In this document: piece by piece, positions 7,530 through 15,826 of the stretch | How the letters are laid out: every line of letters begins with the position of its first letter | Numbering within the stretch: the stretch's first letter is position 1 | Assembly: GCA_964504335.1 (NCBI GenBank) | Contig: CAZDET010000057.1 | Span: forward strand, 1 to 32,824 | Length of the DNA: 32,824 bases | Reading direction: 5' to 3' | DNA from: CAZDET01 sp964504335 | GTDB taxonomy: Bacteria > Bacteroidota > Bacteroidia > Chitinophagales > Saprospiraceae | The notes under the pieces: model-generated | The model's input: only the letters and a program-made list of their open reading frames with translations | Told to the model about the DNA's origin: nothing | Databases searched by the model: none | Position numbers and translations under genes: made by a program

Positions 7530-8917
7530 AAGAAAATAGCTTATTCGACCGAATCAATCAGTGGGCAAGGCATAGCCTGACCCTAAAAATGCTCACCATC
7601 GGGCTGCTGGCACTCTTATTGCTGATCCCGGTGGGGCTCCTGCAGTCCCTGATCAACGAGCGCCAGCAATTGCGCGACGAGGCCATCCGGGAAGTCAGTA
7701 GCAAGTGGGGGCTCGAACAAACGCTCATCGGGCCCATCCTCTCGGTGCCCTACGATTACGTGCGCTCCGGCCCCGACGGAGAGTTGCTTCGCGAAACCGG
7801 ATATGCCCACTTTTTACCGGATCAGCTGCAAATCGACGGTGCCCTCCAGCCACAAGAGCGCTACCGGGGCATCTACGTCGTCGTGCTATACGAAACCCGC
7901 CTGGCCATCGAAACCACCTTTAAAAACCTCCATCCGGAAGCACTGAACATTCCGGAAACGGCCCTGCAATGGTCCAATGCCCAACTAACCATCGGTATCA
8001 GCGATATGAAGGGGATTGAATCCGCCATCGAGGTCGTCGGCAACGACACCACCTACGCCTTTGGCCCCGGCACACCGAGTAATGACATATTTGATTCGGG
8101 AGCCAGCCTGCCCCTCGGGCTGAATGCCCAACCGGATTCACTCGATTTTGGGTTTGAATTGCGACTCAAGGGAAGCTCTCAACTTTCCTTTGCGCCCTTC
8201 GGCCGGACGACCACTGTAAGCCTCACCTCCGGCTGGCCGAACCCTTCTTTCGAAGGGGCCTTCCTGCCGGATCAGCGTGCCGTTACCGACACCGGATTTA
8301 CCGCCACCTGGCGCGTGCTGGAACTCAACCGCAACTACGCCCAGCAGGGTATTGGCTCCTTTATTGGACGCGCGGCCCCCGGCGTACCTGTTGTGCGCAA
8401 TGAGTATGCTGCCCCCCCACCCGGCAACTACCATCTCAGCACCTTCGGGTTGCGCCTGTTGCTTCCAATCGATGAATACCAAAAGACGATGCGCTCGGCG
8501 AAGTACGCCACCTTCTTTGTGTTGATTACCTTTCTAACCTTCTTTTTCATCGAGGTACTCAATCGCCGCCGCCTCCATCCGATTCAGTATCTGCTCATTG
8601 GTTCTGCTATTATCTTGTTCTACATTTTGCTGTTGTCTGTTTCAGAGCACTTTGCCTTCAACTCCGCCTATCTGGTCAGTGCGGCCATCATTCTGGGGTT
8701 GATTACCTTCTACAGCGCTTTTGTATTGCGCAACCTTCGACTTACCTTGCTCGTAGGCAGTATTTTAGCGGTTCTTTACGGGTTTTTCTACAGTTTGCTC
8801 CAGTTGCGCGACTACGCGCTCCTGCTCGGAAGTATCGGCTTGCTGCTCATCCTGGCGACCATCATGTACCTGACCCGCAATATCGATTGGTACAATTTCG
8901 GCGCGGATCAGCCCTAA
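7526..8917 (+). CDS. creD: cell envelope integrity protein CreD family
   Basis: Inner-membrane protein of the CreD family, 463 residues. One membrane helix near the N-terminus (about 19-42) is followed by a periplasmic domain of about 280 residues and then five or six helices in the last 140 residues. The conserved N-terminal region, with LTIGLLALLLLIPVGLL and the LIGPILSVPY block, matches the family. In Escherichia coli and Stenotrophomonas CreD is controlled by the CreBC two-component system and protects the envelope; its biochemistry is unknown. No creBC genes lie nearby. The gene starts within the stop codon of pxpC (ATGA), so it is co-translated with the 5-oxoprolinase genes. Confidence 0.88.
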   Translation: MKENSLFDRINQWARHSLTLKMLTIGLLALLLLIPVGLLQSLINERQQLRDEAIREVSSKWGLEQTLIGPILSVPYDYVRSGPDGELLRETGYAHFLPDQLQIDGALQPQERYRGIYVVVLYETRLAIETTFKNLHPEALNIPETALQWSNAQLTIGISDMKGIESAIEVVGNDTTYAFGPGTPSNDIFDSGASLPLGLNAQPDSLDFGFELRLKGSSQLSFAPFGRTTTVSLTSGWPNPSFEGAFLPDQRAVTDTGFTATWRVLELNRNYAQQGIGSFIGRAAPGVPVVRNEYAAPPPGNYHLSTFGLRLLLPIDEYQKTMRSAKYATFFVLITFLTFFFIEVLNRRRLHPIQYLLIGSAIILFYILLLSVSEHFAFNSAYLVSAAIILGLITFYSAFVLRNLRLTLLVGSILAVLYGFFYSLLQLRDYALLLGSIGLLLILATIMYLTRNIDWYNFGADQP

Positions 8918-8960
8918 AGAGCTTTTTCGTTAATTTGAGACCAAGACATTACACACCGCG

Positions 8961-9938
8961 GTGCTACGATTATTTCGATCCAATCAAATTCTGTTCAGTG
9001 GGCTCCTGATTTTCTATTTGGGCATTGTGCGCCTGTCGGCGTTCATCCGTCCGTTGCCCGATAGCGATTCGACCGGTGGGCTTTTGGGTACCTGGATCGA
9101 ACAACTGTCTTTTTCCAACTCCTGGATAGAACCGGCACTTGCCATTATCGTGCTTTTCGTGTTGGCTATCCTGACCATCGCGTTTGCCTTCGGCAACCGC
9201 CTGCTCAGCCCATCCAATCTATTTCCGGGGCTGTTCATTGCGCTGATTGGTTCGGCCATTCCGCCCTTTCTGGACCTGCATGCGTTTCAGTTGGCCAACA
9301 TCTTCTTGTTGCTTACGCTGGGGCAGCTCGTGAATACCTTCCGCCGAAATAAAGTCGCCGAACCGCTGTTCAATGCCGGGTTTTTTCTGGCACTCGCCAG
9401 CCTGTTTGCTCCGGAATACCTAAGCTTTGCCCTGCTCGGCATCGTGGCTCTGATTACCCTTCGCCAGGGAAAGCTGCAGGAGATGCTCATTTTCCTGATT
9501 GGCATACTCGTCCCGCATTTCCTGATCGGGGTAGGTCACTTTTGGTACGATGCGCTTCCGACCTATCTGCATGCCCAATGGGTGGGGGTCTTTGCCTTTC
9601 CGACGCTTCCCGTACTCGACCGGTTGGGCTATATTCAGTTGGGATTAATGCTTTTTCTGGTACTCAGCACACTGATTGGATATTCCGGAACGCAGATAAA
9701 GACGACCATCGACGTCCGCAAGCGGGTCGATTTGTTGTACTGGATGCTATTCATTGGCGGATTGACGGTGTTGGTGGGCGGTAGGCTAGAGCTTGCCTTT
9801 TTTCAGATTCTGGTGCTCCCGCTGAGCATTATCACGGCCATGCGCTTCACAAAAGCGAGCCCGAGAGTGGCCGAAGCATTGCATCTCATCTTTCTGGCAG
9901 TCGTGCTGTTATTACAATACGTTTCCTATTTCCTGTAG
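8961..9938 (+). CDS. DUF6427 family membrane protein
   Basis: A polytopic inner-membrane protein of 325 residues with roughly nine or ten hydrophobic segments over its whole length. The start, with FRSNQILFSGLLIFYLGIVRL, matches the Bacteroidota family DUF6427, whose function is unknown. GTG 8961 is the only sensible start, since no ATG precedes the first helix. The upstream gap of 43 bp holds a near-match to the Bacteroidota -7 box (TAATTTG at 8931-8937), so it may have its own weak promoter as well as read-through from creD. purQ follows behind its own promoter. I infer no function. Confidence 0.72.
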   Translation: MLRLFRSNQILFSGLLIFYLGIVRLSAFIRPLPDSDSTGGLLGTWIEQLSFSNSWIEPALAIIVLFVLAILTIAFAFGNRLLSPSNLFPGLFIALIGSAIPPFLDLHAFQLANIFLLLTLGQLVNTFRRNKVAEPLFNAGFFLALASLFAPEYLSFALLGIVALITLRQGKLQEMLIFLIGILVPHFLIGVGHFWYDALPTYLHAQWVGVFAFPTLPVLDRLGYIQLGLMLFLVLSTLIGYSGTQIKTTIDVRKRVDLLYWMLFIGGLTVLVGGRLELAFFQILVLPLSIITAMRFTKASPRVAEALHLIFLAVVLLLQYVSYFL

Positions 9939-9946
9939 GAAGCGAT

Positions 9947-9954
9947 TATTTTTG
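9947..9954 (+). promoter_or_regulatory. -7 box of the purQ promoter
   Basis: TATTTTTG matches the Bacteroidota -7 consensus TAnnTTTG exactly and is followed by C, as often seen. Transcription would start near 9961, giving a leader of about 20 nt before ATG 9983. That excludes the in-frame TTG at 9962 as the normal start. The -33 element is weak (TTTC at 9922-9925). Confidence 0.5.
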
Positions 9955-9982
9955 CGCCCAGTTGCATTCAACCAATCGGATT

Positions 9983-10684
9983 ATGAAGTACGGAGTTGTC
10001 GTTTTTCCCGGGTCTAATTGCGATGCAGATATGTTGCACGTGCTCGGCAGCGTACTCGAACAGGAAGTCATCGAGCTCTGGCATAAGGACACCAGCTTGT
10101 CGGGTCTTGGAGAAGGGGATTGCGTGGTGCTGCCCGGCGGCTTTTCTTACGGGGATTACCTGCGTTCCGGAGCGATCGCCCGGTTTTCGCCTATCATGCA
10201 GTCGGTCGTCGATTTTGCCCGCCAGGGGGGCTACGTATTCGGCATTTGCAACGGCTTCCAGATTCTGTGCGAAGCCGACCTCCTGCCTGGGGCCCTCCTA
10301 CGCAATACCAACCAGCGCTTCATTTGCCGCAACAGTCATTTGCGGGTAGCCAGTACGAATAGCTTACTGACGCAAGGACTCACCGAAGGGCAAGTGCTGA
10401 AAATTCCCATTGCCCACGCCGAAGGGCGCTACTACGCGGATAGCGATACGCTGGAGCAACTTCGTCAGAACGATCAGATACTTTTTCGCTATTGCAATGC
10501 AGAAGGGGAATTGACGGAAGCGGCCAATCCCAACGGATCAATCGATCACATTGCCGGCATTTGCAACGCTGAGCGCAACGTATTCGGAATGATGCCCCAC
10601 CCCGAGCGCGCTGCCGAGGCCATCCTTGGCAACGAAGACGGCCGGCTGATTTTTGACAGCATGATCGGGGCGCTTACCGTCTAA
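9983..10684 (+). CDS. purQ: phosphoribosylformylglycinamidine synthase glutaminase subunit
   Basis: Class I glutamine amidotransferase subunit of FGAM synthase, the fourth step of purine synthesis; it frees ammonia from glutamine for PurL. The nucleophile is the Cys near residue 89 in GICNGFQIL, and the catalytic His and Glu lie in MPHPERA near the end. The FPGSNCD start and PGGFSYGDYLRSGA block are diagnostic. With ATG 9983 the length is 233 residues, normal for PurQ. A separate PurQ implies a three-part system with a short PurL and PurS encoded elsewhere; neither is in the window. It has its own promoter. Confidence 0.94.
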   Translation: MKYGVVVFPGSNCDADMLHVLGSVLEQEVIELWHKDTSLSGLGEGDCVVLPGGFSYGDYLRSGAIARFSPIMQSVVDFARQGGYVFGICNGFQILCEADLLPGALLRNTNQRFICRNSHLRVASTNSLLTQGLTEGQVLKIPIAHAEGRYYADSDTLEQLRQNDQILFRYCNAEGELTEAANPNGSIDHIAGICNAERNVFGMMPHPERAAEAILGNEDGRLIFDSMIGALTV

Positions 10685-10955
10685 TTGTTAATGAATTATT
10701 ATTGTTTTCCGTGATACTAACCCTTCCAGTTCGGGAGCGTATTTTTAAGAAATGCTAACATAGCATCTCTAAGTTACCAGCATCTTAACCTAACTTCGAT
10801 TGCGAAGTGTTAAGTGCAGTGTGTATCAAGTTCTTTAATTATTTGGTTCGTTAGTTCTCTAATAAACAGCTTCTTGGGCCTAACTAACGGACTAAAGTCC
10901 AAAAAGACTAAAGTACTAATTACACGAAGTGTCAAGTCCCAAATACAACAGCGCT
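10685..10955. other. hairpin-rich intergenic region between purQ and dsbD
   Basis: I see no gene in these 271 bp. There is an ATGCT/AGCAT hairpin at about 10752-10766. A compound stem-loop has CTTCG (10794-10798) paired with CGAAG (10803-10807) and, further out, CTTAA (10784-10788) with TTAAG (10810-10814). The large 8-nt phased inverted repeat follows. No perfect TAnnTTTG box is visible, so the dsbD promoter is unclear. Confidence 0.6.
10812..10934. repeat. 8-nt phased inverted repeat upstream of dsbD
   Basis: In the right arm ACTA stands at 10883, 10891, 10907 and 10915, with CCAA at 10899, all in one 8-nt phase. In the left arm the complementary words TAAT, TAGT, TGGT, TAAT, AAGT and AAGT stand at 10860, 10852, 10844, 10836, 10828 and 10812, in a second 8-nt phase. 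The arms face each other around a loop of about 19 nt. The sequences have diverged but the phase is kept. The right arm ends about 20 bp before the dsbD ATG. Confidence 0.65.
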
Positions 10956-13580
10956 ATGCGGTGGATATCCTTCCTGTTTTTCACGCTTTTCGTCACCCAA
11001 TCGGGCTTCGCCCAGATCCAGAATCCCGTTACCTGGAGCACCCAGTCCGAATCGCTCGGCGACGGGGAGTTTCGCCTCACCTGGACGGCCCACATCGAAT
11101 CCGGCTGGTACATCTACTCGCAGTTCATTGAAGAAGGCGGCCCTATTCCGACCGCCTTTTACTTTGACGAGGGCGATCACTTCAGCCGCATCGAGGGCGT
11201 CGTGGAGAAGGGAAAGACTAAATCGGGCTTCGACGAGTTGTTCGGCATGGATGTCATCAAGCTGCTGGCTCCCTCCTTCTCATTCGAACAGCGGGTGAAG
11301 GTCACCGACTACAGCCAGCCGATTAGCGGCGAAGTCGAATTCATGGTCTGCAATCAGGAGCAATGCCTCCCACCCGACCTCATTCCGTTTAGCTTCCAAC
11401 TGGAAGCAGCACAGATGATAGTAGAAGCCACCCCCAAATCCCCCGAAGCGACAACAGAAAACCTATCCGCAACTACGACAGCCGCGTCCGCCGAGGCAGA
11501 AACGGTACCTGCGACTACCCTGGCTCCCCTCGAACTCCGGGAAGCACCGAATAACTCGGGCCTGCTCGATCCCATCGACTGGACCCTTCGGGTAAATCCC
11601 TCCTCCATCGACAACCGCTACGAAGTAGTATTCAAAGCCGACCTTACCCCCGGATGGACGCTGTACTCACAGGAAAACGATCCGGATAAGGGCCCCATTC
11701 CCACCGCCATCTTCTTTGATACCGAAAGCGTTGACTTCGTTGGACCCGTCATGGAAGAAGGCGGGAAGCGCAAGTCGGGCATAGATGAATTTTTCGGAGT
11801 AAATGTGGTTAAATATATCTCCGGGCCGGTCACCTTTTCGGGCACGATCGAAGTGCCCGCCGGTACGACGGAAGTAACGGGCTACGTGGAGTACATGACT
11901 TGTGATGACTCCCAATGCTTGCCCGGCGACCTGCCGTTCAGCCTTTCCTTCGATCCACTGACAGGTAGCTTAGGCACCCTTTCCGGAGCATCTCCTATGG
12001 AATTCGATCTGGCGATCACCAACCCCGACGCCGACCTGGGCCTCGACGCCACCCCGCTCGGGCTTCCCTCCATCAACAACGAGCCAATCGGCAACTGTGA
12101 ACTACCCGAACAAAATATCCAGAAAGGATCGGGGCTGCTCACCATTTTTGGCCTGGGCTTCATCGGTGGGCTATTGGCCCTGCTGACACCCTGTGTATTC
12201 CCGATGATTCCGCTTACGGTCAGCTTCTTTACGAAGGGAAGCAACAACCGGTCAACCGGCATTCGCAACGCCAGCCTGTACGGATTCTTCATCGTGTTGG
12301 TGTACCTGCTGCTGAGCATCCCCTTCCACCTGATGGATTCGCTCAATCCCGATATTCTCAATGAATTATCCACCAACGTATTCCTTAATGTCTTCTTCTT
12401 TGCGGTATTCGTCTTCTTCGCCTTCAGCTTCTTCGGCTACTACGAATTGACGCTTCCGGATAAATGGACCAACCAATCAAGTCAGGCCGAAGGGATTGGC
12501 GGTTTCGTCGGCATCTTCTTCATGGCCCTGACGCTGGCGCTGGTGTCCTTCTCCTGCACCGGTCCGATTCTGGGCAGCCTTCTGGTGGGTGCGCTAACCG
12601 CCGAAGGCGGAGCTATGCAACTAACCGCCGGTATGGGCGGCTTCGGCCTCGCACTCGCGCTACCGTTTACGCTCTTTGCCGTTTTCCCACAGTTTATGTC
12701 GTCACTACCAAAATCCGGAGGATGGCTGAACAGTGTGAAGGTGGTCCTTGGCTTTGTGGAGTTGGCGCTGGCCTTCAAGTTTTTGTCCAACGCCGACCTC
12801 GTCAAGCACTGGGGGGTACTGCGCATCGAGCCTTTCCTGCTTATCTGGATTCTCTGCGGCCTGGGCATTGCCCTTTATCTGTTCGGGCTTATTCGCTTCC
12901 CACACGATAGTGCCGTTCGAAAAATAACTCCGTTGCGCGCCACCTTCGGCGGATTGGCCGTGGCTATGGTGCTGTATCTCCTCAGCGGCTTTTTGCCCGA
13001 TGAACGCTCCGGCTCCTATCGCCCCTTAGGATTACTGAGCGGGATCGCCCCGCCGGTTTGCTACAGCTTCTTCCAGGAATGCGACTGTCCGCAAAACCTC
13101 GACTGCTTCAAGGATCTGGAAACCGGGTTGGCCTATGCCCAACAGGTCGACAAGCCCGTACTAATCGATTTCACCGGCTACGCCTGCGTCAACTGCCGCA
13201 AGATGGAAGAGCACGTCTGGCCGGAGCCGGAGGTATATCCCTTGTTAAAGGACGATTACGTGCTCATTTCCCTCTACGTAGACGATAAGGAAGCACTGCC
13301 CGAAGAAGAGCAAATCACGGTAACCCGGGCCAACGGCGGCGAACGTCGCCTCCGGGATAAAGGGGATCGTTGGGCCCACTTCCAGGCCGAAACCTTCCAG
13401 GTCAATACGCAGCCGTTCTACGTCCTCATGTCGCCCGATGGCCAGGTGCTCAACCAGCCCGTCAGCTACACGCCCGAACCGGCGGAATACGCCGACTTTC
13501 TACAATGTGGCCTTTCCAATTTTGAGCAGCTCACAGAACTGCGCAAGCAAAAAGAACGGGTGTTGGGGAGTGTGGAGTGA
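10956..13580 (+). CDS. dsbD: DsbD-type thiol:disulfide interchange protein with duplicated N-terminal domain
   Basis: Carries electrons from cytoplasmic thioredoxin across the inner membrane to periplasmic thiol proteins. With ATG 10956 it has 874 residues and a signal peptide ending near residue 20. Two tandem DsbD-alpha-like domains follow (about 24-148 and 196-334), each with a C-x4-C pair (132/137 and 316/321) before LPP or LPG. Next comes a CcdA-like membrane domain (about 390-685) with TPCVFP near 412 and SCTGP near 533, then a thioredoxin domain with CVNC at 744-747. Classical DsbD has a single N-terminal domain and is about 565 residues. GTG 10929 is an alternative start but lies inside the repeat. 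It stands alone between intergenic repeats and a convergent gene. Confidence 0.88.
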   Translation: MRWISFLFFTLFVTQSGFAQIQNPVTWSTQSESLGDGEFRLTWTAHIESGWYIYSQFIEEGGPIPTAFYFDEGDHFSRIEGVVEKGKTKSGFDELFGMDVIKLLAPSFSFEQRVKVTDYSQPISGEVEFMVCNQEQCLPPDLIPFSFQLEAAQMIVEATPKSPEATTENLSATTTAASAEAETVPATTLAPLELREAPNNSGLLDPIDWTLRVNPSSIDNRYEVVFKADLTPGWTLYSQENDPDKGPIPTAIFFDTESVDFVGPVMEEGGKRKSGIDEFFGVNVVKYISGPVTFSGTIEVPAGTTEVTGYVEYMTCDDSQCLPGDLPFSLSFDPLTGSLGTLSGASPMEFDLAITNPDADLGLDATPLGLPSINNEPIGNCELPEQNIQKGSGLLTIFGLGFIGGLLALLTPCVFPMIPLTVSFFTKGSNNRSTGIRNASLYGFFIVLVYLLLSIPFHLMDSLNPDILNELSTNVFLNVFFFAVFVFFAFSFFGYYELTLPDKWTNQSSQAEGIGGFVGIFFMALTLALVSFSCTGPILGSLLVGALTAEGGAMQLTAGMGGFGLALALPFTLFAVFPQFMSSLPKSGGWLNSVKVVLGFVELALAFKFLSNADLVKHWGVLRIEPFLLIWILCGLGIALYLFGLIRFPHDSAVRKITPLRATFGGLAVAMVLYLLSGFLPDERSGSYRPLGLLSGIAPPVCYSFFQECDCPQNLDCFKDLETGLAYAQQVDKPVLIDFTGYACVNCRKMEEHVWPEPEVYPLLKDDYVLISLYVDDKEALPEEEQITVTRANGGERRLRDKGDRWAHFQAETFQVNTQPFYVLMSPDGQVLNQPVSYTPEPAEYADFLQCGLSNFEQLTELRKQKERVLGSVE

Positions 13581-13602
13581 TGCCTTGCGGACTGCCTGCC
13601 CA

Positions 13603-14154
13603 TCAAAACCCAAATCGCTTTCCTATGCCGAGGGCGACCGACCAGGTATGATAGGCATCGAACCGAGAATCGTAATACAACGTAGGGGCAATATCCCAAT
13701 GATTGTGTATCTCAAATTCGTATTCAATACCGACCCGGAACAATTTAAAATTCTCTGATTTCTCAAGTTCTATCCCGGGGCCCAGTTGCAAAACCAATCC
13801 TTTCCAGGGCTTGTAAAGGATGTCCAACGTACTGACTAATGGAGAAAAGCGCTCCAATTCACTTTGCTCTTCGTTGTTTCGGAAAATGACAAACGTTTCT
13901 ATCTCCAGATCGCTGTGGATGCCAATTCCCCATTTATGATGAGGCCAATATTCTACATCGAGCCCCCAGGAAGGGATAAAAAAGTTTTCGCCAGCGTGCT
14001 CTTCGGGGATTAAGGTATGGCCGATAAGTGCGGCTATTCGGAACGGGGGGGATTTCTGCTCCGCTAAAGGAGTAGGGTGTACTTCTAAGCCTTGTGCATA
14101 ATTCACGAAATAGAATTGGAAAAAAAGAAATAGCACTGCGATATTTTTGCTCAT
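13603..14154 (-). CDS. secreted beta-rich hypothetical protein
   Basis: A 183-residue protein that I do not recognise. ATG 14154 gives a signal peptide (MSKNIAVLFLFF, cleavage after about residue 21, near NYAQG). The rest alternates short polar and aromatic stretches such as GLDVEYWPHHKWGIGIH and FRVGIEYEFEIHNHWDIAP, and it ends in GIGKRFGF with a terminal Phe. This is the pattern of a small outer-membrane beta barrel. The frame also extends to a TTG at 14172. The stop is 22 bp from the convergent dsbD stop. The 76-bp gap upstream, up to the SET-domain gene, shows no clear promoter. Confidence 0.6.
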   Translation of the reverse strand: MSKNIAVLFLFFQFYFVNYAQGLEVHPTPLAEQKSPPFRIAALIGHTLIPEEHAGENFFIPSWGLDVEYWPHHKWGIGIHSDLEIETFVIFRNNEEQSELERFSPLVSTLDILYKPWKGLVLQLGPGIELEKSENFKLFRVGIEYEFEIHNHWDIAPTLYYDSRFDAYHTWSVALGIGKRFGF

Positions 14155-14230
14155 GGCGAGATTTTTGAGCAAAAAAAAGCAGGGGAGTCGAAAAATCTTG
14201 TAATCAGGGTCACATAGCCCGAATTAATAG

Positions 14231-14617
14231 CTACCGTTCCTCAAACCAAAGCTCCGTCTGCTTCCGGCCCCCGTCGGTATAGTGCATGGTAATCTCCGCG
14301 CCGGCGGGAATATCGGCAATGCTCCGGATATGGATGGACTCATCGGCGAGGTGCATCTCGTAGTCGGCGTTGGGTTGGGACGAATGGTTGTAGAGCGAAC
14401 CGAAGCCGAGGGCAATGGCGGTGGCCCCGTCGTTGCCCCAGAGGAAGTAATAATCGTGCAGCCGGGTAGCGTGTACCCTGGGCAGATCTTCGGGGGGAAG
14501 GACGATGACCGGACAAATTTCGAGGAGGTTGCCGGCGGCGATGGGTTGAGCGGTGAAGACCCCACGCCCCCCTTTGGGGCTAGGGGCAATGTAGAGACTC
14601 GGGATGCGCGTCAGCAT
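14231..14617 (-). CDS. SET domain-containing protein
   Basis: A compact SET-domain protein of 128 residues, essentially only the catalytic domain. The SET motifs are in order: GRGVF near residue 18 for S-adenosylmethionine binding, the GFGSLYNHSSQPNADY block near residue 70 (NHS-xx-PN) forming the pseudoknot, and GAEITMHYTD near residue 107. The post-SET cysteines of eukaryotic enzymes are absent, as is usual in bacterial members. It should be a lysine methyltransferase; the target is unknown. Its ATG at 14617 overlaps the stop of the biotin carrier gene by one base (TGATG), so it is the coupled last gene of this block. Confidence 0.82.
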   Translation of the reverse strand: MLTRIPSLYIAPSPKGGRGVFTAQPIAAGNLLEICPVIVLPPEDLPRVHATRLHDYYFLWGNDGATAIALGFGSLYNHSSQPNADYEMHLADESIHIRSIADIPAGAEITMHYTDGGRKQTELWFEER

Positions 14618-15117
14618 CAATCTTCCAGCTCGATCAGCACCTGGTTTTTTTCAACAGCTGCTCCGACCGCGACGGTAACCCGCTTTACCACCCCATTGCC
14701 TTGGGCCTTGAGCACATTTTCCATTTTCATGGCCTCGAGAATGGCGACATTCTGCCCCATTTCGATGGATTGCCCCGCCTCTACCAGGATGGCCCGCACC
14801 AATCCGGGCATGGGGGCTTTGACGCTCCCGATAGCCGTGCTGGCTCCTTTGGCGAGGCCGAGCCGATCGATCATATCATCGAGCTGATCGTGGAGCTGAA
14901 GGTGATAGCGATTTCCATTAACCTCTACCAGGCACTGCTTTGCTTCTCGATTTAGCTTCAGCAGGTGCATTTGGAAGGTGTGTCCATTTTGGATCACCTG
15001 AAACAAGTCAGGGCCGAGGGGCTGTATGTCCGTCTGTGCTAAGTCATCCACTTCGAAGCGGTATTGCTCGTTTACTTCTACGGTGCGGATAGAGTGGGGG
15101 CTGGTAGGATCAAGCAT
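14617..15117 (-). CDS. biotin carboxyl carrier protein subunit of an acyl-CoA carboxylase
   Basis: Carries biotin for an acetyl- or propionyl-type CoA carboxylase; 166 residues. The C-terminal biotinyl domain (about 95-166) has the biotin-accepting EAMKMEN, with the target Lys near residue 131, and an upstream APMPG turn. The N-terminal half is the Bacteroidota-type beta-rich region with the VNGNRYHLQL strand and the LDDMIDRLG helix. This short form normally stands beside a biotin carboxylase and a carboxyltransferase gene, but neither is here. It overlaps the preceding membrane gene by 8 bp and the SET gene by 1 bp, so it is translated as part of that run. Confidence 0.87.
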   Translation of the reverse strand: MLDPTSPHSIRTVEVNEQYRFEVDDLAQTDIQPLGPDLFQVIQNGHTFQMHLLKLNREAKQCLVEVNGNRYHLQLHDQLDDMIDRLGLAKGASTAIGSVKAPMPGLVRAILVEAGQSIEMGQNVAILEAMKMENVLKAQGNGVVKRVTVAVGAAVEKNQVLIELED

Positions 15118-15493
15118 TGGTACGACCGAGTTTCATCATGAAATAGGTTTCAAAGACAGTGTATATTAAGTAAATAGAGAAGAAAGGGAGTACAAAGATT
15201 TTATCCGCCGGTTCCACCAACTTGAGATAGGCAAAAATAAGGACGAAGGAAAGCACCATTTTGCCCATGGTGAATCCCATGATGATGTTGGTGAAGTCAT
15301 TCTTATTACTGCTTCTCGCGGCGTTTCGACCGGCGTAATACATGAATACGCTTAATAGGCAAAAGCCCACCGTCGACAATAAAGATAATAACCAATACGG
15401 TTGTAGGCGAGGAATTTGGTGCAATCCAAACACTACCAGCGCGGTGGTAGCCGTCGTGACCAGCAGCAGGGAAAAAAATCGGCCTTGATCCAT
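15110..15493 (-). CDS. AtpI-like four-helix membrane protein
   Basis: A 127-residue protein with four hydrophobic helices, near residues 8-26, 33-54, 71-93 and 98-118. Size, topology and position right after atpZ suggest an AtpI-like accessory protein of the F1Fo ATP synthase, which helps assemble the c-ring or serves in magnesium/calcium transport. Sequence alone is not diagnostic. ATG 15493 is preferred to the upstream in-frame TTG 15502. The gap after atpZ is 63 bp, and the end overlaps the biotin carrier gene by 8 bp. No atpB follows, which is unusual for this pair. Confidence 0.5.
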   Translation of the reverse strand: MDQGRFFSLLLVTTATTALVVFGLHQIPRLQPYWLLSLLSTVGFCLLSVFMYYAGRNAARSSNKNDFTNIIMGFTMGKMVLSFVLIFAYLKLVEPADKIFVLPFFSIYLIYTVFETYFMMKLGRTNA

Positions 15494-15556
15494 AAAGTGC
15501 AAGTTACAAATTGAAAAACCCGGAGGGAAGCTCCAGGTTTTCTATTTGAAGTTGAT

Positions 15557-15826
15557 CTATTTCTTAGGGCCGGTCAGAAAGTCTTTCAACGAGACGTACA
15601 GGGCCAGAAAGATTGCCACCAGCGCGAGCAATACAGTTAGGTAAGGAGCTGTACCCAGCGTGTCGTCTAAATAGCGCCCTCCGAACACTCCGGCGGTAAT
15701 GATGAGGCCCATCTGAATGGCCATACCGGAGTATTTGGCGTAGTTTCCGACCCCTTTCCGGAGTTTGTCGCCTACGTCTTCCTCTTCCGGGGAATTATCA
15801 GGCTGCGACTTCCTTTGATTTGGCAC
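15557..15826 (-). CDS. atpZ: AtpZ/AtpI family protein
   Basis: Small inner-membrane protein of 89 residues with an acidic, charged N-terminus (about 1-30) and two helices (about 36-54 and 60-80). The spacing and the GRYLDDTLGTAPYLTVL block between the helices match the AtpZ/AtpI family, which is usually found at the start of ATP synthase operons. The only workable start is GTG 15826, which lies inside the bactofilin gene and gives a 29-bp overlap, so translation is probably coupled to bactofilin. The atp structural genes are not in the window. Confidence 0.75.
   Translation of the reverse strand: MPNQRKSQPDNSPEEEDVGDKLRKGVGNYAKYSGMAIQMGLIITAGVFGGRYLDDTLGTAPYLTVLLALVAIFLALYVSLKDFLTGPKK

Noticed and set aside
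9962..9982. TTG start extending PurQ by seven residues
   Set aside because: It lies at the predicted transcription start, and the shorter ATG form begins exactly at the conserved PurQ N-terminus.
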